A stretch of 64,000 nt of DNA from Hormoscilla sp. GUM202 (GTDB lineage Bacteria; Cyanobacteriota; Cyanobacteriia; Cyanobacteriales; Desertifilaceae). The stretch's first letter is position 1. Each line of letters starts with the position of its first letter. The notes beneath the pieces were generated by a model that was not told where the DNA came from, did not search any database, and saw only the letters and a program-made list of their open reading frames with translations. The position numbers and the translations under genes were made by a program. Where the stretch lies: NCBI GenBank assembly GCA_005518205.2, contig RFFC02000030.1, positions 1 to 64,000 on the forward strand, in the 5' to 3' direction. Positions 41,787-50,127 of the stretch are shown here, one piece after another.

Positions 41787-42734
41787 CTAGATGGTATCTA
41801 GGTCTAATCCCATTTCCTTTAATTTAGCAGCCAATTGTTCGGCCCGTTGTCGCTCCCGATCGGCCCGCTGTCGCTCCTGTTCGGCCCGTTGTCGCTCCTG
41901 CTCGGCTAGTTGTTGCTCGCGATCGGCCCGTTGTCGCTCCTGTTCGGCCCGTTGTCGTTCCTGTTCGGCGAGTTGTTGCTTTTCTTCTGCCCGTTGTCGC
42001 TCGCGATCGGCCCGTTGTCGCTCCTGTTCGGCCCGTTGTCGCTCCTGCTCGGCGAGTTGTTGCTTTTCTTCGGCCCGTTGTTGCTCCCGATCGGCCCGTT
42101 GTTCAGCCTGTCGTAGTTGTGCTTGTTCTTCCCTGATTAAATCCTCCACCACTGGAGGGGCAAGCACCGTATTAACTGATAAAACCAGTTGGGGAAACTG
42201 CACGGACCTGAAGGATTGCCCTCTTGTATATTCTACCAGATCGTAACCACGCTGACCTCCAGGATTACTCAAAATCCATACTTGCTCCTTGTTCGGGTCT
42301 ACTATCCAATATTCGGGAATATCGACCGAGGCATATTCAGCCCGTTTGCGGACATAATCTTCCCGCCAATTTTCGCTGGTGACTTCAACTACTAGAGTTG
42401 GCACTTCCCCAAAGTCCAGAATACCAGCACCCGGTCTGGAGCAGGATTGTTCCCAGAGTTCGGCAGAGCAAACTACCACATCGGGAATGCGAGATGAATT
42501 CGTTTCCGTTCTGACTCCAGTCAAATCTATGGCAATTAATGCTAGATTTTGACTGACAAAATGACGGCTGAGGATAGAGGCGATAAATTTACAGATTCGG
42601 GTATGCAGAGATGTAGGCGTTGCCATTGGTATCAAATGTCCTCGGAATAGCTCGTACAGAACATTCGGTTCTCCCTGGTAGAACCGATATTCCTCAAATG
42701 TCATGGTTTTCGCAGGCGCTACTGACTGAGACAT
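41787..42734 (-). CDS. Uma2 (DUF820) family protein with coiled-coil tail
   Basis: 315 residues from MSQSVAPAKTMTFEEYRFY (ATG 42734). The Uma2 core is PD-(D/E)XK-like: SRIPDVVVCSAELW (Asp), PTLVVEVTSENWREDYVRKRAEYASVDIPEYWIVDP (Glu/Lys). Residues from about 215 form a long Arg/Glu/Gln coiled coil of repeated AEQERQRADRERQR units, ending KLKEMGLDLDTI. The ending resembles that of the pseudogene at 2771. No function is established for the family. It interrupts the Ter gene order and may be unrelated to it. Confidence 0.87.
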   Translation of the reverse strand: MSQSVAPAKTMTFEEYRFYQGEPNVLYELFRGHLIPMATPTSLHTRICKFIASILSRHFVSQNLALIAIDLTGVRTETNSSRIPDVVVCSAELWEQSCSRPGAGILDFGEVPTLVVEVTSENWREDYVRKRAEYASVDIPEYWIVDPNKEQVWILSNPGGQRGYDLVEYTRGQSFRSVQFPQLVLSVNTVLAPPVVEDLIREEQAQLRQAEQRADREQQRAEEKQQLAEQERQRAEQERQRADRERQRAEEKQQLAEQERQRAEQERQRADREQQLAEQERQRAEQERQRADRERQRAEQLAAKLKEMGLDLDTI

Positions 42735-42835
42735 ATCTCTTTTTCCTACGCTACTGACTCGATTATAGCATAACTTAAGATGCTTGATGGTTAATTGCCA
42801 CCTTTTGAGGCGACCCTTCCCCAATCTTATATTAG

Positions 42836-43813
42836 TCATTTCTGAAAGGAACAAGCAACGCGAGTTTGATAATCGGCTAAATGCTTGGCCTCATAGACAA
42901 TGTTTACACCCCGCCGCTCGGCTAAAGCCAATATCAGGCTATAATGTTCTCGAACGTAGACGCGATCGTCTGCAAAATAGAGGGTATCCGGATTTGCATT
43001 CATTAAGCCACGGCAAACTTCATTGCTATGTATTCTCAAGTCAGTCTCTAACCAAAAGCGTTGTTTCTTTGGTGGCGCTGTTGATGGCAATTGAGGGCAA
43101 GAGTTCTGCCAGGTTGTAACTAATTTGGGGCGACAATAGGCTTCGGGAAATAGGTACGAGGAAAATAAACTGCGATCGTCTACATAGAAGCCACTAGAAA
43201 AGCCGAGAGTAGCGACGCCAGTGAAACAAGCTGTGGGACAGAATAGATCGTCAACTGCACCAGAAAAATCTGCCCAGCCCCAAGGGTCAATTAAAACTGC
43301 TAGGGGTCCGATTTCCAGTTTTGATAATTCTTTGGCTACGCCACCTTTACCAGTCCAACCGTCAACAAAGATGACTTGCCGATCGGGATAATGCGATCGC
43401 ACCTTCTGCAAAGCCACTCGATCGATGCCTATGCCCACAAATAGAGATAGGGCCACCGCCACCGATCCCGGTAGTAGGCGACAAAGCCAATCTGCGATCG
43501 GGACACCGCCTCTTAAAATAGCTACAAAGAGTAACTTGCTAGGATCGGGGGCTGTACGGATAATAGCAGCAGCGAGGCGAGTAGCCGCCAGTTGCAATTT
43601 TTCATCTGGTAGTTTTGAGAGTACCAATTGCCAAAACTCGTCGGACAGGTTGGGTTCTGGGCAAGGCTTTGTCCAAAAGCTATTCCCGCCATCATAAGCC
43701 AAATATTTCCGGAAATATTGCAGGTCTCTAAAGGGGTCGATTTCCGCCAAAAACTGGGCGTATACGGGTTGATTCCAAAGATTTTTTCTGTCCAAATTAG
43801 TTAGGAATTCCAT
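42836..43813 (-). CDS. StiP/PELOTA-type phosphoribosyltransferase-like protein
   Basis: 325 residues. An N-terminal PRTase-like core includes LLFVAILRGGVPIADWLCR (residues 94-112) and IFVDGWTGKGGVAKEL (148-163), the latter occupying the PRPP-loop position. The C-terminus (NPDTLYFADDRVYVREHYSLILALAERRGVNIVYEAKHLADY) has the RNA-binding PELOTA look. The family is annotated both as StiP 'cysteine protease' and as PRTase with PELOTA; the latter fits the Ter context better. It lies six bases from the preceding PRTase gene, so they form an operon. Confidence 0.82.
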   Translation of the reverse strand: MEFLTNLDRKNLWNQPVYAQFLAEIDPFRDLQYFRKYLAYDGGNSFWTKPCPEPNLSDEFWQLVLSKLPDEKLQLAATRLAAAIIRTAPDPSKLLFVAILRGGVPIADWLCRLLPGSVAVALSLFVGIGIDRVALQKVRSHYPDRQVIFVDGWTGKGGVAKELSKLEIGPLAVLIDPWGWADFSGAVDDLFCPTACFTGVATLGFSSGFYVDDRSLFSSYLFPEAYCRPKLVTTWQNSCPQLPSTAPPKKQRFWLETDLRIHSNEVCRGLMNANPDTLYFADDRVYVREHYSLILALAERRGVNIVYEAKHLADYQTRVACSFQK

Positions 43814-43819
43814 GTTTTT

Positions 43820-44848
43820 CTAGAAGATAATATCATTGACGGTAAATCCCGCTTGGGATAATTGTTTTTTAGCGGCTGAGGCGATCGCCCGGTCGTGGGG
43901 GTCATAGAGGAGGTAGATGGGGGATTTCAGGTGCTTGTAGTTATAGAGATAATATTTATCACAAATATCTAAGCGATGCTGAATATTGATGCCATCAACG
44001 CGCCAGGGATTGAGGGTGATCTGCTGAAAGGATAATTGGGGATTCCCCCGCACCATTCTCAAGGCTAAATCGATCGCCTCCCCGATCGCCAAAAGGGAAC
44101 CTTGCAGATTGTTTGCTAAATCCGGCACTATATGCCATTGTGTTTGCAAGGCTGCTCGTTGCTCTGGCAATTGCCATTGGCTCTGAATTTCATCTGGCTC
44201 GGTGACAATCATATCCTCACTAATGATAATATCTTGATGCTGCAAATTTTGGGCGATATCTTGGCGATCGGGAGGTAAGGGAATTAAAGTATGGGTAGAG
44301 AACTGGATGTCGCGATCGGCAAGAATGGACTCAAACTGGGCAATTTGGGCAGGGCTGCGGCTATCGGCGATGGTGAAGAATCTCATCTGGCGAACTTGTA
44401 GCAGGGAGCACAGATGCAGGGCTAAATTTAAGATCGTCCGACCTGTAGTAATTTCATCTTCTACGAACCACAATTGACTGGGTTGAAATTGGGGCAGAGG
44501 TAGGATATGATGGGGACTGTGGGAATGGCTTTCCATAAAGCGAATCCCAGAAGCCCGCCTGCGGGTAGAACAGATCCAGCCTGCGGAGATCTGCTGTTCT
44601 CTGACCACTTGATGCATCAGACCAGAGGGGATAATTCCCGATTCAGCTAAGCCAATAATTAAAGGCTCTCCCGATATCGGCTTTTGACATGCAGATGACC
44701 GCAGCAGCTCTTGTAAGTGTTTTCTACAGGCGAGCAAATCTGGTTCGGAAGTTAATCCTAACTGGCCCAGGAAAGGAAAGCTGAGGGCTGTTTGGCGACG
44801 GGGATTATTTTCTCGTTGCAGATGATAGGTAGTGATTTGAGAGTTCAT
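43820..44848 (-). CDS. Ter-locus phosphoribosyltransferase (TRSP-type)
   Basis: 342 residues from ATG 44848 (MNSQITTYHLQREN); a GTG two codons upstream is possible. The PRPP-binding loop is LWFVEDEITTGRTILNLA, about residues 126-143. Upstream GEPLIIGLAESGIIPSGLMHQ is the first PRTase strand. The C-terminal half (WRVDGINIQHRLDICDKYYLYNY) matches the TRSP-type extension found with Ter-associated PRTases. With the downstream PELOTA protein and HAD phosphatase it could make a modified nucleoside; this is inferred from family context. The ATP-grasp and CitE-like partners seen in some Ter operons are not in this window. Confidence 0.82.
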   Translation of the reverse strand: MNSQITTYHLQRENNPRRQTALSFPFLGQLGLTSEPDLLACRKHLQELLRSSACQKPISGEPLIIGLAESGIIPSGLMHQVVREQQISAGWICSTRRRASGIRFMESHSHSPHHILPLPQFQPSQLWFVEDEITTGRTILNLALHLCSLLQVRQMRFFTIADSRSPAQIAQFESILADRDIQFSTHTLIPLPPDRQDIAQNLQHQDIIISEDMIVTEPDEIQSQWQLPEQRAALQTQWHIVPDLANNLQGSLLAIGEAIDLALRMVRGNPQLSFQQITLNPWRVDGINIQHRLDICDKYYLYNYKHLKSPIYLLYDPHDRAIASAAKKQLSQAGFTVNDIIF

Positions 44849-44922
44849 TAGCACCTTAACTTTAACGCGACATTGCCCTCCCCGTGAGAGCAGGGGAAGG
44901 GCAACGGGAACGGGGACAAGCT

Positions 44923-45489
44923 TTAACCCGCAAGTTTATTAGTGCCGGGAATATCGCTGAAGAAAGTCTCCAATGTGACAATCCGGTTTTCGTTGATCAA
45001 CTTGGCACCTATGGGACTACTATTGTCAATCTTGGCAATAACTGCCACGTGACCCGGTTCCGTGGAGTCCAAAGGAACGGCAACGGACTCGCCTTTATCA
45101 TTGATGACGACAATGCCACCGTCATAATTGCTGAAGGAGGCGTCTTTCTTCTGACTAGCGTCCGTGTAGTTTAAGGTGCAAATGTAGAGTTCTGCCAAGT
45201 CGTCCAGCTTGGTGATTCTCAAAATCTCCTCGTTGTCGCCGCCCTTAGCTCCAACTCCGGCATCGCCGCTCAGTTGAATGAAGGGAAACTCGTTGAGGCT
45301 TCCCATGGAACCGCCTGGGTAGTTGTCGGAGAAGACACCGCCAGTGCGCGAGTCCTTGGCCTTATAGAAAGCCATCAAATCCAGATCGACATCTTTGGTC
45401 CATTTCAGGGTCACCATCAGTTGCTTGACGGAAACGTATGCTTCGTCGCCCTTTTTCTGGAGAGTGACCTTAGCCTTGAGGTCTGCCAT
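44923..45489 (-). CDS. terD: TerD family protein
   Basis: 188 residues, one TerD domain: KDVDLDLMAFYKAKDSRTGGVFSD, FPFIQLSGDAGVGAKGGDNEEILRI and YICTLNYTDASQKKDASFSNYDGG, ending DIPGTNKLAG. It is the rightmost and upstream-most gene of the leftward Ter cluster, 75 bp before the PRTase gene, and so may lead the operon. The start ATG 45489 has AAAGGAG eight bases upstream. Confidence 0.94.
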   Translation of the reverse strand: MADLKAKVTLQKKGDEAYVSVKQLMVTLKWTKDVDLDLMAFYKAKDSRTGGVFSDNYPGGSMGSLNEFPFIQLSGDAGVGAKGGDNEEILRITKLDDLAELYICTLNYTDASQKKDASFSNYDGGIVVINDKGESVAVPLDSTEPGHVAVIAKIDNSSPIGAKLINENRIVTLETFFSDIPGTNKLAG

Positions 45490-45998
45490 GCTTGACTCCT
45501 TTGTGAAAAGCTATCGCCAAAATTGTACTATATTTGCAGGCCCGATTTCATCTGCCCTCCCCAGATCCCTCGGGTAGTCGCGGGATAGCGGTGCCAGGTG
45601 CAGACTATAGATCGGCGGAAAACTGTTGTAGCGAGGGGTGGTTGATGAATTCTGACAGGCCAGGCGATCGGGCTTCACAGGAGACCAGACCAGACGATTA
45701 CTGGAGTTGGTACGACCGGGGGCGAGACTTGGATGCGGACGCTAACTACTCTGAGGCCCTCGCCCATTACGATAAGGTTACGCTATGACCGAGCCCTTTC
45801 CGACTACGACCGCGAAAAATCGAGTTGGAACCGGAGAATTACTGGGCCTGGTATCAGCGGGGTTACGGACCGACTGGTAGATGCTGGGTAACATACTGTC
45901 GTAGGTTGGGTGGCGCCGCACACCACTCAACGGCTTCGCAGATGTGTTATGCTGGGTAACGTCAGGATGGTAACCGGGAACGCGATAAAATAGAGGGC
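45490..45998. other. Intergenic with TPR remnant and duplicated promoter block
   Basis: This separates the leftward Ter locus from the rightward TPR genes. The left part should hold the Ter promoter, which I cannot locate. A degenerate TPR fragment lies at 45645-45880. The right part, from GATGTGTTATGCTGGGTAA (45939), matches 50742 onward. Confidence 0.5.
45645..45880 (+). pseudogene. TPR protein remnant
   Basis: The sequence starts MNSDRPGDRASQETRPDDYWSWYDRGRDLDADANYSEALAHYDKV. The frame is then lost, but downstream bases still spell TPR-like YDRALSDYDR and LEPENYWAWYQRGYG in other frames. It is the decayed start of a TPR gene, located upstream of an intact one. Confidence 0.6.
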
Positions 45999-46026
45999 TT
46001 GACATTTTGACTGCACGTGCTATGAT
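45999..46026 (+). promoter_or_regulatory. Sigma70-type promoter of TPR gene
   Basis: TTGACA (45999-46004), a 16-bp spacer and TATGAT (46021-46026) make a strong consensus match 38 bp before ATG 46065. The same promoter with the same spacer sequence precedes the ATPase gene at 50923. Confidence 0.75.
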
Positions 46027-46064
46027 GATATCGGGACTGCACAAACTTAGGGGATTGTTGATTT

Positions 46065-47591
46065 ATGGCTGGTGACTCAGAATTAGTGGATGACATTGCT
46101 TTTGACTTTTTCAAACGGGGCAAGGCGCTGTATAAGTTGTCAAGGTATGATGAGGCGCTCGCATCCTATGACAAAGCGATAGAAATCAAACCAGATGACC
46201 ACTATGCCTGGTACAACCGGGGCATGGCTCTGTATAAGTTGTCCAGGTATAAAGAGGCGCTCGCATCCTATGACAAAGCGATAGAAATCAAACCAGATGA
46301 CCACTATGCCTGGTACAACCGGGGCATTGCTCTGCATAAGTTGTCCAGGTATAAAGAGGCGCTCGCATCCTATGACAAAGCGATAGAAATCAAAGCTGAT
46401 AACCACTCAGCCTGGTACAACCGGGGCTATGCGCTGGGTGACTTGTCCAGGTATAAAGAGGCGCTCGCATCCTATGACAAAGCGATAGAAATCAAACCAG
46501 ATGACCACTATGCCTGGTACAACCGGGGCATTGCTCTGCATAAGTTGTCCAGGTATAAAGAGGCGCTCGCATCCTATGACAAAGCGATAGAAATCAAAGC
46601 TGATAACCACTCAGCCTGGTACAACCGGGGCTATGCGCTGGGTGACTTGTCCAGGTATAAAGAGGCGCTCGCATCCTATGACAAAGCGATAGAAATCAAA
46701 CCAGATGACCACTATGCCTGGTACAACCGGGGCATTGCTCTGCATAAGTTGTCCAGGTATAAAGAGGCGCTCGCATCCTATGACAAAGCGATAGAAATCA
46801 AAGCTGATAACCACTCAGCCTGGTACAACCGGGGCTATGCGCTGGGTGACTTGTCCAGGTATAAAGAGGCGCTCGCATCCTATGACAAAGCGATAGAAAT
46901 CAAACCAGATGACCACTATGCCTGGTACAACCGGGGCATTGCTCTGCATAAGTTGTCCAGGTATAAAGAGGCGCTCGCATCCTATGACAAAGCGATAGAA
47001 ATCAAAGCTGATAACCACTCAGCCTGGTACAACCGGGGCTATGCGCTGGGTGACTTGTCCAGGTATAAAGAGGCGCTCGCATCCTATGACAAAGCGATAG
47101 AAATCAAACCAGATGACCACTATGCCTGGTACAACCGGGGCATTGCTCTGCATAAGTTGTCCAGGTATAAAGAGGCGCTCGCATCCTATGACAAAGCGAT
47201 AGAAATCAAAGCTGATAACCACTCAGCCTGGTACAACCGGGGCTATGCGCTGGGTGACTTGTCCAGGTATAAAGAGGCGCTCGCATCCTATGACAAAGCG
47301 ATAGAAATCAAACCAGATTACCAGTATGCCTGGTACAACCGGGGCATTGCTCTGCATAAGTTGTCCAGGTATAAAGAGGCGATCGCATCCTATGACAAAG
47401 CGATAGAAATCAAACCAGATGACCACTATGCCTGGTACAACCGGGGCAAGGCTCTGCATAAGTTGTTAAGGTATAAAGAGGCGATCGCATCCTATGACAA
47501 AGCGATAGAAATCAAACCAAATTTCTACGAAGCCAAGTGCAACCGGGGCAAGGCGCTGAGTGACTTGCAACAGGTAATTGATCGAGAATAA
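46065..47591 (+). CDS. TPR repeat protein (about 14 TPRs)
   Basis: 508 residues starting MAGDSELVDDIAFDFFKRG. The rest is tetratricopeptide repeats of 34 residues (AWYNRGIALHKLSRYKEALASYDKAIEIKPDDHY). Five consecutive 68-residue units are identical, alternating LHKLSRY...IKADNHS and LGDLSRY...IKPDDHY. It ends NRGKALSDLQQVIDRE. TPR arrays bind peptides or partner proteins. No other domain is present, so this looks like a sensor or scaffold lacking an effector. The first 10 residues match the ATPase at 50923 (MAGDSDLLDD), showing that promoter and start were copied from one locus to the other. Confidence 0.88.
   Translation: MAGDSELVDDIAFDFFKRGKALYKLSRYDEALASYDKAIEIKPDDHYAWYNRGMALYKLSRYKEALASYDKAIEIKPDDHYAWYNRGIALHKLSRYKEALASYDKAIEIKADNHSAWYNRGYALGDLSRYKEALASYDKAIEIKPDDHYAWYNRGIALHKLSRYKEALASYDKAIEIKADNHSAWYNRGYALGDLSRYKEALASYDKAIEIKPDDHYAWYNRGIALHKLSRYKEALASYDKAIEIKADNHSAWYNRGYALGDLSRYKEALASYDKAIEIKPDDHYAWYNRGIALHKLSRYKEALASYDKAIEIKADNHSAWYNRGYALGDLSRYKEALASYDKAIEIKPDDHYAWYNRGIALHKLSRYKEALASYDKAIEIKADNHSAWYNRGYALGDLSRYKEALASYDKAIEIKPDYQYAWYNRGIALHKLSRYKEAIASYDKAIEIKPDDHYAWYNRGKALHKLLRYKEAIASYDKAIEIKPNFYEAKCNRGKALSDLQQVIDRE
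46299..47318 (+). repeat. Five near-perfect 204-bp coding repeats
   Basis: Each unit encodes two TPRs and is almost identical at base level, including synonymous positions. Such identity implies very recent amplification or ongoing gene conversion and makes assembly here uncertain. Confidence 0.88.
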
Positions 47592-47610
47592 TTTCACCAA
47601 AAAGCGAAAT

Positions 47611-47717
47611 GTTGCACAATTACGGGATGACGGGCATAGTTGCAGAAGTCTTAAACCTAGACTACAAGCCAGTTTCAGTTATGTGCAAAAAAGGGCATCA
47701 TCTCCAAAATGTGCAAC
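47611..47717 (+). mobile_element. MITE-like element, copy 3 (diverged ends)
   Basis: GTTGCACAATTACGGGATGA ... TCTCCAAAATGTGCAAC matches copies 1 and 2 in opposite orientation but lacks the outer GGC/GCC. A 6-bp direct repeat CGAAAT (47605-47610 and 47717-47722) adjoins it. It sits between two TPR genes and disrupts neither. Confidence 0.8.
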
Positions 47718-47770
47718 GAAATAGTTTACTGTCTGTTGAACCTGAATAAATCGTAATTGGAAATAAAAAA

Positions 47771-48892
47771 ATGCCAAATCCTTTTGAAGCCGATCTAAGT
47801 TACAAAGAAGGATTACGTTGTTTAGAATCCGGAGAATTTGAAGCAGCGTATGCCCTTTTTGATAGTCTGGTCAAAGACTGGCCCTTTGTTCCGGATGTCT
47901 GGGCTTGTCGGGCTTTGGCCCTGGGACATTTGCAGCGTTACTTGGAGTCTCTTGATAGCTTCGATCGGGCGCTGGAGTTTAATCCCGATGACGAGAGGAT
48001 CTGGTTTAACAGAGGTATTGTCCTGCGGGATTGGGGAAAGGTGGAAAAGGCGCTCCTTAGCTTTGAAAGAGCAATAGAAATTAACCGGAAGTGCTATCAA
48101 TCTTGGGGGGAAAAAGGAAGTTGTGAAATGATGTTGGGGCGGAATAAAGAGGCGCTAGAGAGTTATTACCAAGCGGGAAAAATTAACCCAGAGGACTACA
48201 AAGCCTGGGGGAACAGGGGCAATGCTTTCGTGAATTTAGGCAATTTTCAGCGGGCCGTGAAAAGTTATAAAAAAGCCTTGAATATTAATCAGAATGACCC
48301 GGAATTGTGGTTTAATTACGGCTGCTGCTTGATGGCAATGGACAAAAACGAAGAGGCGATGGCGACTTTTGACAAGGCTCTAGAAATTAACCCCCAGCAC
48401 CTGTCAAGCTTGATTAACAAGGGGATAGTGTTTTCTAAGCTGGAACGGCATCAAGAAGAACTGGATTGTTATAATCGTGCAATCGAAATAAATCCCCAAG
48501 AAACTCACGCTTGGAATAACAGGGGCTTGGCCCTGCGGAAAATGAATCGGGTAAAAGAGGCGATCGCTAGTTACGATAAGGCGATCGAATGCGATCCAAA
48601 TAATTACGAAGCCTGGGACAATCGCGGTTATGCCTTGACGAAGCTGGGGAAGTATAAAGATGCTTTAGCAAGCGTTCAGAAGGGTTTGGAAATCAAACCA
48701 GATCACGTGAATGGGATTTATAACACGGGTTACTGCTATGCTTTCATGGGGAAGATTAAATTGGCAGTGGAGCATATATCAGAGGCAATCAAGCGGAATC
48801 CTGGGAAATATTTGCCAGCAGCAAAAACAGACCCAGATTTAGAAAGACTGCGCAAGAATAAGCGCTTTCAGGCATTCCTTGATGGTAATTGA
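47771..48892 (+). CDS. TPR repeat protein
   Basis: 373 residues starting MPNPFEADLSYKEGLRCLESGEFEAAYALFD. About ten TPRs follow, more divergent from one another than in the neighbouring gene, hence older. The ending PAAKTDPDLERLRKNKRFQAFLDG is the usual C-terminal cap of cyanobacterial TPR proteins. Soluble, with no effector domain. It has its own start behind AATAAAAAA with only a weak ribosome site. A partner-binding role is inferred. Confidence 0.87.
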   Translation: MPNPFEADLSYKEGLRCLESGEFEAAYALFDSLVKDWPFVPDVWACRALALGHLQRYLESLDSFDRALEFNPDDERIWFNRGIVLRDWGKVEKALLSFERAIEINRKCYQSWGEKGSCEMMLGRNKEALESYYQAGKINPEDYKAWGNRGNAFVNLGNFQRAVKSYKKALNINQNDPELWFNYGCCLMAMDKNEEAMATFDKALEINPQHLSSLINKGIVFSKLERHQEELDCYNRAIEINPQETHAWNNRGLALRKMNRVKEAIASYDKAIECDPNNYEAWDNRGYALTKLGKYKDALASVQKGLEIKPDHVNGIYNTGYCYAFMGKIKLAVEHISEAIKRNPGKYLPAAKTDPDLERLRKNKRFQAFLDGN

Positions 48893-49381
48893 GCATGGAG
48901 AATTGAGAAGGGAAAATCCCCTCTGCCCTAAAGCGATACCCTAAAGCGATACCCTAAAGCGATACCCTTTAGGGTATCGCTACATGGACAAAGCCCACGC
49001 TCCGGGCCCCCTCCGCTGCGCAGGGGCTGAGTGAGTGTCTCTCGTTCCCTGACTCTGGCTGTGTCCCCCGGTGCTGCGTCTCCTGGGAGCCCGGGCCGCG
49101 ATACCATAAAGGGTATCGCTACATGAACAAAGCCCACGCTCCGGGCCCCCTCCGCTGCGCAGGGGCTGAGTGAGTGTCTCTCGTTCCCTGACTCTGGCTG
49201 TGTCGCACTACCCGGGGGACACAGGGCAGGGAACGGACTCTAGAGGCTCTGCCTCGGGTGTAAGATTTACACTGCCAGAGATGTTACAATAGATTTGCCG
49301 TGCAAGGGTACGAAACCGAACAAATAGCTACGGCGGACGATTACGGGAAAGTGTAAGATGTTAGTTCAACAGGGATAATAA
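48893..49381. other. Intergenic: hairpins and a 94-bp direct repeat
   Basis: CCCTAAAGCGATA is repeated three times from about 48927. AGCGATACCCTTTAGGGTATCGCT (two 10-bp arms, TTTA loop; 48957-48981) is a perfect hairpin that could end transcription of the TPR gene. A 94-bp block occurs at 48972-49065 and 49111-49204. No gene. Confidence 0.65.
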
Positions 49382-49672
49382 TTGGATAGAGACACCCTAA
49401 TTGCCGAACTAGAAGCAGCTGGTATTAAGCATAATCCAGATGAGATTCTGCGAATTGCTAAAAAACCGGACGGTACTATCGTTTTTTTGGAGAATGGCAA
49501 TGCCAAGTCTGGTTGGCAACATGTTCGGAAGAAGCACGCAAATGAATTTGCCAACAGAGGAATTTCTGAAGACCAGATTCAAGATGCAATTATGGCAGCT
49601 GTCATCAATGGTAGAATTGTAGGGATTCAAGGAAGGTCTCGGACTATTTATGAGATTGTCTTAGATGCTTAA
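49382..49672 (+). CDS. Putative toxin-domain protein with premature stop
   Basis: 96 codons from TTG 49382, which directly follows a stop codon. The sequence GIKHNPDEILRIAKKPDGTIVFLENGNAKSGWQHVRKKHANEFANRGISEDQIQDAIMAAVINGRIVG resembles C-terminal toxin domains of polymorphic toxins with a BECR-type nuclease look (conserved H and the GxxGR...YE). The frame ends VLDA-TAA. Translation beyond that TAA continues in the same frame with IQYISVSVSNNGYIVGANP, the typical ending of this domain. One nonsense change has therefore probably truncated it. The normal toxin carrier is absent. Assignment by resemblance only. Confidence 0.55.
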   Translation: MDRDTLIAELEAAGIKHNPDEILRIAKKPDGTIVFLENGNAKSGWQHVRKKHANEFANRGISEDQIQDAIMAAVINGRIVGIQGRSRTIYEIVLDA

Positions 49673-49778
49673 ATCCAATACATTTCGGTAAGTGTAAGCA
49701 ACAACGGCTATATTGTCGGTGCCAACCCTACCCCGATAAGATCGATCCGTCGTTTGACTCAGGAGAGGAGAGATAGTG

Positions 49779-50126
49779 ATGGTTAAACAGATTAAATTGA
49801 TGGCTGAGTACGACTGCTATCCCCTGTGGGAATATGAAGATAATGATTTAATTGATAATCCTCATCCCGCTGAGTTACCTTTGAGTGCTGCAACTATCGA
49901 ACGGTTAATCCAGTGGCAAAATATTTATGATGGGATTATGAATTGGGATGACCCCCGATCGTCGGATTTCGCTAGTGAAGAGGAACGTCTAGCTTTTGAG
50001 CAAGAGGGGATTAGTTTGTGGCAGCGACTGCAAGCAGAACTTGTCAATGAGTACGAAGTTTTCTATATGAGTGAGTTGCAAGGCAGGCTTCTCAAGCATA
50101 CCGCCCTCGAAAACCAGCCTATGTAA
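49779..50126 (+). CDS. Putative immunity protein
   Basis: 115 residues from ATG 49779 (MVKQIKLMAEYDCYPLWEYEDNDL), with AGGAGAGGAG 14 bases upstream. It is acidic, soluble, with no catalytic motif. It begins within the frame that would end the preceding toxin domain, a layout common for toxin-immunity pairs. The AEYDCYPLWE start followed by LPLSAATIERLIQWQNIYD and FEQEGISLWQRLQAELVNEYEVFY is seen in small proteins near polymorphic toxins, as I recall. The function is inferred from position. Confidence 0.6.
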   Translation: MVKQIKLMAEYDCYPLWEYEDNDLIDNPHPAELPLSAATIERLIQWQNIYDGIMNWDDPRSSDFASEEERLAFEQEGISLWQRLQAELVNEYEVFYMSELQGRLLKHTALENQPM

Positions 50127-50127
50127 A

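Noticed and set aside
41800..42110. Repetitive open frames on the plus strand (Ser/Arg/Cys-rich)
   Set aside because: They are the antisense of the Arg/Glu coiled-coil tail of the Uma2 gene and have no ribosome site or family.
46140..47459. Series of minus-strand frames of about 67 codons at 204-bp spacing
   Set aside because: They are the reverse-strand shadow of the TPR repeats; identical spacing simply mirrors the repeat unit.
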